64,000 nucleotides of DNA from Paraphysoderma sedebokerense (Eukaryota; Blastocladiomycota; Physodermatomycetes; Physodermatales; Physodermataceae), in assembly GCA_025602915.1 (NCBI GenBank), contig JAHLJZ010000005.1, forward strand, positions 310,001-374,000. The letters run 5' to 3'. The translations under genes and the position numbers were made by a program. Shown here piece after piece: positions 58,654 to 64,000 of this stretch. The notes beneath the pieces were generated by a model, which was given only the letters and a program-made list of their open reading frames with translations, was not told where the DNA came from and ran no database searches. How positions within the stretch are numbered: the first letter of the stretch is position 1; each line of letters starts with the position of its first letter.

Positions 58654-60509
58654 CTACTTCAAGCAGATAAGCGGGAAATAACCACTTTCTCCGGTAGTAA
58701 TGTTCATTCCTAAGCACCAGCCATCTTCGAATGTTGATTCTACAGTGACTTCATCGTTGACGTTCAAGGTTACTTCGTCTTCTTGACTCTTCAAGTACGG
58801 CTTTCGTACAGATGCTTTGAATCCTTCTTTATCGCTCATACTGAAAGAATATGGTTCTGCGCCCGGTATGGACATCATTGTTTCACGGAAGGACGTAACG
58901 GGAAGAGAACCATGAGATTGGCGGTTGTTGTTATTCTTGGATGTTCCTAATGATGGGATATTCTTGGTAGTGGTTGTCTCTGGAACATCAGTATTAGATT
59001 TATCAGCTCGGCGGTTGAGGTAGGTTAAAATAAGGAATCCAGCAACGACGATAACGGCCGTAGCGATAATAATTGGCACTTCAGATGTATTAGTAAGGAA
59101 TGTACTTTTGGCTGGTTGTGACTGATCAGCGCTAGCGGCGGGAGGAGTGGTTGATTCAGCAGTTGGTGCTGGCTCGGGTTTACTAGGTGACGGAGTAGCA
59201 GCTACAGGCTCTTCGGCGGGTGGCTGGGCGGTCGCTTGACTTGGTGTTGCTTGAGCTATGTCACTTGGAGACTCTGTAGCTGAAGGCGCAGGAGATTGTT
59301 GTCCTCCGCATACGGTTTTGACGTTGCAGAATTCGGCGAGTGAACCGGGGGTCAATTTATCCGTACAGAGTTCTGTCGAGCCGACGACGCATAGATTCAT
59401 ATTTCGTGGTTTGGGAATGTCAGCGATCGATGTGAATTTGACTCCGGTCACATCAACAGATCGCAATGTGGAAAGAGCAGGAAATTTTCCGGTGAATTGA
59501 TTTCCAGCGACAAGTAGCACTCCGAGATTTCTCATGTTCGAAACCATGTTAGAGAGATCACCAGAGAGTCTATTTGCAGTCAAATCACTGATATGAATTG
59601 AAGAAATCATTTGTTAGTTTTGGGGTGCACAAGCAAGTCAGTAGAGATTGTTAAAACATACAGGATTCTGAGCCTGGTCAGAGATCTAAAACAGGCCGGT
59701 AAGGCACCTTCAAAATTGTTGCCCTTCAAAGATAAAACTTCTAAATTTCTGAGTGCGCAAAGTCTCTCCAATCTTCCGGAATATTGGTTTCCAGATAAAT
59801 CCCTGTGATAGAATACATTAGGAACAATTTTGCCTGATACAGAGTTGAAAACAGGACTTACAGTGTTCGTAAACTTCGCATTTGAGAAATAACAGCTGGT
59901 AATTCGCCAGATAATTTATTGTTGGCGAAATTCCTACGGTAATGTTGAGAGTTAACATTGACGCTAAGAGTCTTCACGAGTGATTCAATCTTAGTCTCTT
60001 TACTTACAATGTTCTTACTCCTCGAAGTTGCATGACCCATTGAGGGATAACAGTGATAGATCCGTTTACAGCCTGCCAGGAAGAAGATGGTTAGTCCACC
60101 TGGATATTTGAACTATCTTGCCCCGGTCCGGACAGTAGCCGAGTCATTGCAAGGTATAAGAGTGAATTATGTACCGTTAGCTCGCTTAGAGCATTCAATC
60201 CATTCAAGGAATTGATGCTGTTGGAATTGATGGCTCGACTAAAGGAAGAGAGAGGATCCACAGAGTCAGCATTGGGTGTTTGCTATATTGGTTGCACAAA
60301 GAGGCCAGGACTTACAGCACAGTCACTCTTCCGTTCGAGCACTCTACACCGGATCGACGGTTACAGCAGTTGGCTGAAGGATTTCTTCGGGCATATCGAT
60401 TAACAATACGGCAATCTCTTGGGGCAGATTGCTGTTGTGCTTCCAAAAGGACAACGGCGCAAGCAAGAAGGAGAAGTGGCAGCAGGACTAAGCTGCGAGC
60501 TGAAATCAT
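58654..60509 (-). CDS. Secreted-ectodomain LRR protein with transmembrane helix and cytosolic SH3 domain
   Basis: Six exons (60316-60509, 60175-60238, 60008-60072, 59862-59933, 59662-59802, 58654-59587) encode 489 residues. A signal peptide (SLVLLPLLLLACAVVLLEA, about 5-24) is followed by a cysteine-capped N-terminus (NCCNRRSGVECSNGRV). Plant-type LRRs follow (NNKLSGELPAVISQMRSLRT, GNNFEGALPACFRSLTRL, ANRLSGDLSNMV). A C-terminal Cys cap, then a Pro/Ala/Thr-rich stalk (about 275-345, likely O-glycosylated) lead to a single membrane helix (IIIATAVIVVAGFLILTY, about 349-368). The cytosolic tail ends in an SH3 domain (about 430-489: DEVTLNVNDEVTVES, DGWCLGMN, GESGYFPL). The layout suggests a surface receptor or adhesion protein that recruits Pro-rich partners. 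Exon edges follow LRR units. Confidence 0.88.
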
Positions 60510-60946
60510 ATCGTTCTGCGGCCAACGGATTACAGTAGAGATGGAGAATTAATAAAGAACCAGCAGGCGAACGTTGGTGGAGAGGGCACTGTTTTTTTCC
60601 TGTCGTAATGAAGAGTTTTAGGGAGTGAGACTGGTTCCGTGATCAACTGATGATGAAACTCGTTTTGAAACGAGGTGGATCTAAACTCAGCGCGCTCCCT
60701 TGTATGCACGAAACAGCACAATCGGAGGGCGCCCCATCCTCCCCTGAGGAGATTGAGTCGTATCGAGCGCTGTCTGATACAACAATGCTCACACAGGGGC
60801 GATTTGGAGGGCATAAGCTTATTGTGGGTGGCATCTGTGTTTCCTATTCGTTTTGGCCAATAGCCTTGTTGGAGTGGAACATGCAAGTCGGCGTCATAGA
60901 GTCTGTTAATTTATAGAAATACTTTAAAAGCATATTTTGGTGATAT
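60510..60946. other. Intergenic between LRR-SH3 and AP-4 sigma genes
   Basis: A 437-bp spacer in tandem minus-strand orientation. Open frames on both strands here lack protein-like features. It probably holds the LRR-SH3 promoter and the AP-4 sigma 3' UTR. Confidence 0.5.
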
Positions 60947-61625
60947 TTATTTCTGCTCCACAGCTTGACAGACAAGTAATTTATTCGTCTCAATGATCTG
61001 GCCCGAACTATTGACTACCTCGTCGAGAATCATGTAAACCCTGTCCAGGTTGAAAATAATCTATAACGAAAGAGGGTTGACTTAGGACTGGTCACTGGAA
61101 ACATTCAACAAATAAAATGGAGACGCACATCCATTTCACACTGCGAAGACCGTAGAAAAAGATTCATCCAAGTGTTTTGTGTTGTACAGAAATGGGTTAA
61201 ACAGATACAATTTTCTTCCATGGTGTGACGAAAATTACGATTCACATACCACATTCCCGAAATAAAACTGCAGAATCTCAACGAAAAGCTGCAAGAATTC
61301 CAGTGCTGAGAATTCGTTCTAAACAGATGGCCAAACCCATTTATCGTTATGTGTTGTCCCGCAAACGCAGAAGAATCTGAATTACCTCATCTTCGTCCAA
61401 TCCAGCCAGAAATATCAGTGATGCAAATTGTCTATACACTATTTTCATTCCATTAAATTCAAATATTGAAGATAACAGAGATGGCTTCGGCCGCTGCAGT
61501 CGTTCCAAAGCGATTTTCGTTACTTCCAGTGCCTGTGTATAGCGTTCGTGGGGGCTTACATGACTATCATAGTATCGTGAGAGTCTTGACTTCCCTGATA
61601 TATTTGCTACATGTATGAATCGCAT
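60947..61625 (-). CDS. AP4S1: AP-4 complex sigma subunit
   Basis: Four exons (61386-61625, 61250-61318, 61129-61140, 60947-61060) encode 144 residues, the same length as animal AP4S1. The longin-fold sigma subunit stabilises AP-4, a clathrin-independent trans-Golgi coat. The start FIHVANISGKSRLSRYYD, the core FNGMKIVYRQFASLIFLAGL, and CEMDIIFNLDRVYMILDE are adaptor sigma motifs. The IIETNK near the C-terminus matches the VETN of AP-4 rather than the RETS/QETS of AP-2 or AP-1. The third exon is only 12 nt (encoding CEMD) and must be included to align the family. The ATG at 61625 is chosen because the family starts there; an upstream in-frame stretch of 37 codons is leader. Confidence 0.88.
61129..61140 (-). 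other. 12-nt microexon of AP-4 sigma
   Basis: On the minus strand TTCGCAG precedes, and GTGCGT follows, a 12-nt exon TGTGAAATGGAT (Cys-Glu-Met-Asp). It is phase 0 on both sides. It supplies the x-E-L/M-D residues that every sigma subunit has before the IIFNLD block. Confidence 0.8.
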
Positions 61626-61784
61626 TGATCGAGAGTGATAGAATGTGTTTCTTCTCGGATTTCGTCTACGGATTGGCAGAAATAGAGCTCCTTTCATTGG
61701 CCCGGAGCGGTTCGTGATCTCACAAACTTGAACCATAAATCAAAAGATTACCACTGCGATCTAATAGTAACCACCATCATCAGA

Positions 61785-63642
61785 ATGCCTTGTTCATTAC
61801 CCTCTGACCCGTCTTCGCCATCTCGTCAATCTGCCGATGGCTATGCAGAACTGGATGATGTTTCAAATTCGAAATGTTCATCAACGCACAATGACGATGA
61901 GATCGTTACTTTGAATGTAGTTACTCTGACTGGCAAGGTAACAGTTCATCTTCATCCTCTTATCTCTAAATAGTTGGGTATGTCATAATCGCAAAACTGA
62001 TTTTCTCCTATTTATGTTAATATTATCTCAGAATTTTCAGATCGCTGTATATCCAACAGATTCTATCGCGGATGTGAAATATCAGATTTTCCTAGAAGAA
62101 GGAATACCAGCTGACTCACAAATGCTTATCTACAAAGAACGAGCTCTCTTAGATGATAAATCCAAGATATATGACTACAAAATTCAGTCGCATGCCACAA
62201 TTCAATTGGTTTTACAAACATCTACAGGGCGGCGGCTTCGCGGATCTTCAAGAACCTCCAAAAATTTTAAATCTGATATCTCCGAAGTTTTTTTGGTTGG
62301 TAAAAGTGATGATGAATATTATATTTTAGAAGTTAAGTTTAAAAAGGGTAAATGCCTATCCGCCAAAGCGACAAGCTTAAACGAATTCACGATAACTTCA
62401 CCGGAAACGAAATCGCGGCTTGATATGACCTTTTCAACCCCAAACTCGGCTGCCGCGCCTGATATCATGAAGCTATTTAAAAGCATGAAGTCGGTAGAGC
62501 ACAACGTCGATGATATGTGTACTCGTGACATTATCAATGTCGCCAGTCAATATTCCACGGCGTTACCGTCAATGTTGAAAGATGACAGAACTAGAAAACA
62601 GACTTCAATTGAATCATTCACCGCTGATGAATTGTCATTGGCTTCTTCTGTGAACAATTCAAGACCCTCGTCTGTTAATAAATGTTCTGATATGAATATT
62701 CCCCCTGATCAACTATTTTCTTCAGTATTTCCGAAGGCTTCAAGACCCGCGACGGCGATTATTTTGACGAGAACAGGAATCAGACCGATCTCTGCTAACA
62801 TCATAATTCGCCCGAAAACTGCAAGATTTTCACGAAAGAAATATTCTGTTCGAGCAAGCCCGCGCATCCCAGATGCATCGATGATAGGATTGAAGAATTC
62901 GAGAGAGGAACCGCCGAATATTTCTGAAACTGGAGAACAGTCGACGCGAAGTTCAATAAGCAGACAAACACCGTCCTTTTCGAAAGCAGATATCTCTGTC
63001 GAAGAAGATATACAACCAATGAATCTAAATTCATATTCGGACTCCACAGCATCGAATCAGTCTTGCACAATAAGTGCAGACTCAGCGCTACTCAGCTCGG
63101 ATTTGGAATCATTCATAACCAACGATAGCATAAAAGGAAGATCATTCCGCTCAATGTCAGTACATGTCAAATCCAAAAAGACCAGACCCAAAAGCAATGA
63201 AAACAGACTACATAAACCATACTTAAATTATTCTCCCAGTTCCTCCTCCACCTCGGTCTTTTCAACTAACACAGCTTCTTCTGTTTCATTGGAGCGGAAG
63301 AACTCACAATCTGTTCTGATATATCCGACAACGGCTTCTGTTTCAAAATTGTCTTCCCGTAGGAAACCCGTCACTGTGAATTCAGCATCCCAAGAACTAG
63401 CTACTGACGTTAACTCTACTGTCGATCGTTCTGCATTACTGAGAAAACCGAACTGCCACCACTGCCATAGGAGGATAAAAGCATTGCACGTATATCCTTG
63501 TAAATGCGGATTATTTTACTGCTCTACGCATCGATACCCGGAGAAACATGGATGTAGATTTGACTATCGACTAGCAGCAAAAGTGGTTTTAGAAAGAGAG
63601 CTGATAAATCTATGCGACCGAGTAAAGGTTAATAAAATTTGA
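61785..63642 (+). CDS. ZFAND4: ZFAND4-like protein: ubiquitin-like domain plus AN1 zinc finger
   Basis: Two exons (61785-61937, 62032-63642) give 587 residues. A ubiquitin-like domain (about 40-115) aligns with ubiquitin through VTLTGKNFQIAVYPTDSI, DVKYQIFLEEGIPADSQMLI and YDYKIQSHATIQLVLQ. The intron interrupts it after LTGK. The acceptor at 62032 gives the exact ubiquitin spacing. The middle about 400 residues are Ser/Thr-rich and probably disordered. An AN1 zinc finger at about 525-575 has all ligands: CHHCHRRIKALHVYPCKCG, CSTHR, HGCRFD. Animal ZFAND4 has the same order of domains; such proteins are thought to act with p97/Cdc48 or the proteasome. The ubiquitin-like domain lacks a C-terminal GG processing site. 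It is divergent from AP-4 sigma across 159 bp. Confidence 0.9.
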
Positions 63643-64000
63643 AGTTAGTCCGTAATTTGATGCAATATCACGACCTGAAAGTAGCTAGCGTTGAAAATGC
63701 TTTCCTTTCCCATTTATGTAACATTTCATAATCAATAAATTTTAAAGTCAAATGTTTGAGAATATTTCTTAACAACACAAAAGCAAATTAAATCTACTGT
63801 TTCGGAATCTATCAAATATAGGACAATTCGCAACAAAGTCACATGCTGGTCTACTAGTAAACTGTACCCTGAAGTCATCCTTATAGGCTTTTCCTAGCTA
63901 AACCTACTCGTCACCGTTTGATAACTGGACATTCTTGGAACTCATCGATGCTAACATAATTCCCTTTTCATACCAGTGACCACTCTTAATCTACTTTTGA
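63643..64000. other. 3' flank at window end
   Basis: AT-rich sequence after the ZFAND4-like stop, with AATAAA at 63734-63739 as a likely poly(A) signal. No further gene start is visible before the window ends. Confidence 0.55.

Noticed and set aside
60650-60916. 88-codon + strand frame upstream of the LRR-SH3 gene
   Set aside because: There is no recognisable domain, and it is antisense to the likely promoter and 5' leader.

Overview
This is a eukaryotic nuclear window, most likely from an early-diverging (zoosporic, chytrid-like) fungus. The fungal signals are a PHO81/NUC-2 type SPX-ankyrin protein, a PCL-type Pho85 cyclin and a Vps54/Ypt1/Kap114-type gene set. The early-diverging signals are a complete class A-like seven-helix receptor, an AP-4 sigma subunit, a ZFAND4-type protein, an LRR-transmembrane-SH3 protein and at least one AT-AC (U12-type) intron. 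These are absent or rare in Ascomycota and Basidiomycota. The species cannot be named from sequence alone. Genes are packed about 2.5 kb apart and are rich in small GT-AG introns, mostly 55-200 nt. I rebuilt the exon structures by eye; nearly all give clean reading frames and family-like lengths.

Layout. 1-7714 (+): 3' part of a neurofibromin/IRA RasGAP. 8043-11243 (-): CCX-type cation/Ca2+ exchanger, divergent from an ankyrin/RING E3 (11526-14167, +) across a GA/CT-rich promoter. 14429-14905 (-): low-complexity orphan. 15587-16824 (-): enolase-phosphatase E1, divergent from a WDR89-like WD40 gene (16988-18556, +). 19079-21252 (+): PCL-like cyclin. 21756-22698 (+): elongin C. 23511-27840 (+): VPS54. 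28320-31471 (+): BRSK/Hsl1-type kinase. 32041-32697 (-) and 32996-35378 (+): divergent orphan coiled-coil genes. 35811-37174 (-): U1A/U2B'' RRM protein, divergent from PHO81-like (37692-41824, +). 42073-44037 (-): saccharopine-dehydrogenase-like oxidoreductase. 44226-45706 (-): mitochondrial PPR protein, divergent from importin-9 (45870-50433, +). 50533-51156 (-): VanZ-like membrane protein, divergent from the receptor (51781-52998, +). 53175-54774 (+): histidine acid phosphatase. 55111-56356 (+): YPT1/Rab1. 56729-58230 (+): farnesyltransferase alpha. 58654-60509 (-): LRR-TM-SH3. 60947-61625 (-): AP-4 sigma, divergent from ZFAND4-like (61785-63642, +).

Themes. Phosphate signalling is represented three times: a Pho85-type cyclin, a PHO81-like regulator with a GDPD domain that has lost its catalytic residues, and a histidine acid phosphatase. 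Membrane traffic is represented by VPS54, YPT1, AP-4 sigma and the prenyltransferase alpha subunit. I see no clustered operon-like system and no tRNA, rRNA, CRISPR or mobile element. The most notable items are the AT-AC intron in importin-9, the receptor gene, the 12-nt microexon in AP-4 sigma, and several lineage-specific domain architectures.
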